Assembly: GCA_903953615.1 (NCBI GenBank)
Contig: CAJBKH010000335.1
Span: 1 to 13,568, forward strand
Direction of reading: 5' to 3'
DNA: 13,568 nt
DNA from: an uncultured Bacteroidota bacterium
Lineage (GTDB): Bacteria; Bacteroidota; Bacteroidia; NS11-12g; UBA955
In this document: positions 13,041-13,568 of the stretch, piece by piece
Position numbering within the stretch: position 1 is the stretch's first letter
Layout of the letters: each line of letters begins with the position of its first letter
Position numbers and translations under genes: made by a program
The notes under the pieces: generated by a model
Database searches by the model: none
What the model saw: the letters and a program-made list of their open reading frames with translations, nothing else
Told to the model about the DNA's origin: nothing

Positions 13041-13568
13041 CTACTCTTCGATATTTAAATCCAATAAACCTGCTTCTTTTTTAAGAAGATTATACTTAAA
13101 ACGGATATTGCTAATCACTGAATCGCGCTGTACCTCCATGGTATAATTCACAATTGGCAATTCTGATCCATCGTTTTGTGTGGCACTGTAGGTCGAAAAA
13201 TTGGTAACTTTAAATGCACTTATGGCTCCATAAGCTGAGTCTATTTGGCGCATTTCTGCATCAAATTTTTCGACGCTCACTTGTGCTTTAATATCAAAAT
13301 AAAGTTGAGTGTATAGATAGCCATATTGTTTTGAAACCATAGCGTTGCCAGCATCAATACAAGTTTGCATATAGGTTTTTACCATGTTGAGGGTATCAAT
13401 GGCATAGGCGGCTTCTACTTTTTTTAGTTGACCGTTTATACGGCGTTCGAGTTTAATTTTGAAACCAGCATATTCTTTTTGATTGTCTGTTGCCCAAACA
13501 TCCATGAATGCGAGTGCACCCATAGCTGTAATGTTTTCATCGGCAATGGTAATGTTATTTAATACATC
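13041..13568 (-). CDS. Protein of unknown function, 5' end beyond the window
   Basis: The frame is open from the right edge to the TAG at 13041, giving 175 residues. An internal ATG at 13523 exists, but the 15 codons before it are open and continue smoothly (DVLNNITIADENITAMG), so the true start lies outside. The visible part has helical, charged stretches (EYAGFKIKLERRINGQLKK, TYMQTCIDAGNAMVSKQYG), then a strand-rich end (FKVTNFSTYSATQ, LPIVNYTMEVQRD) and an acidic C-terminus. I do not recognise a family and see no catalytic motif. Whether it has a signal peptide cannot be judged. It converges on the subtilase gene with only 4 bases between the stops and no hairpin visible there. Confidence 0.8.
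   Translation of the reverse strand, partial: DVLNNITIADENITAMGALAFMDVWATDNQKEYAGFKIKLERRINGQLKKVEAAYAIDTLNMVKTYMQTCIDAGNAMVSKQYGYLYTQLYFDIKAQVSVEKFDAEMRQIDSAYGAISAFKVTNFSTYSATQNDGSELPIVNYTMEVQRDSVISNIRFKYNLLKKEAGLLDLNIEE

Noticed and set aside
1..13568. CRISPR array, transposon, prophage or defence system
   Set aside because: No regularly spaced repeats, transposase, integrase, phage structural or nuclease motifs appear in any of the frames read.

Overview
This window reads as a stretch of ordinary chromosome from a low-GC member of the Bacteroidota. Four things support that. Purine-rich Shine-Dalgarno sequences are absent upstream of the starts. TAnnTTTG boxes (the Bacteroidota -7 promoter element) sit just upstream of several genes. 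Exported proteins and lipoproteins are abundant, several with signal peptides ending just before Gln. The subtilase and the 'trans-sulfuration' enzyme resemble Bacteroidota family members. I cannot place the order or genus. No phage, transposase, CRISPR array, tRNA or rRNA is visible.

Layout. Positions 1-5752 are all on the minus strand. In transcription order they are: a MarC-family membrane protein (5135-5752); an exported protein of unknown function (3790-5013) followed by a strong hairpin terminator; a 323-bp intergenic stretch with an unusually GC-rich block of about 100 bp; an rseP-hscB pair joined by a TAATG overlap (1623-3466); and a large secreted protein that runs off the left edge (1-1551). 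Positions 5911-8410 are a plus-strand cluster: a TPR membrane protein, a cystathionine gamma-synthase/lyase family enzyme, and a PrsW-family intramembrane protease 2 bp downstream of it. It meets a minus-strand folD-queE pair (8435-9926) at a palindrome that contains the stop codons of both prsW and queE. From 9989 to 13036 a tightly overlapping plus-strand operon encodes two paralogous lipoproteins and a secreted subtilisin-like protease. It converges, with a 4-bp gap, on a gene of unknown function that enters from the right edge (13041-13568).

How the genes work together. Housekeeping functions are site-2 proteolysis of membrane proteins (RseP), Fe-S cluster transfer (HscB), sulfur amino-acid metabolism, one-carbon folate metabolism (FolD) and queuosine/7-deazaguanine synthesis (QueE). 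The rest is envelope biology: two secreted proteins of unknown function, two lipoproteins, an exported protease, MarC and PrsW. The most system-like and least explained unit is the lipoprotein-lipoprotein-subtilase operon. I see no evidence for a defence island or a mobile system.

Several start sites were moved from the longest open frame. The TTG starts at 5794 (MarC) and 5893 (TPR protein) lie inside promoter-like boxes. QueE and the subtilase have better ATGs downstream of the longest possible start. The second lipoprotein can only be exported if it starts at a TTG overlapping the upstream stop.
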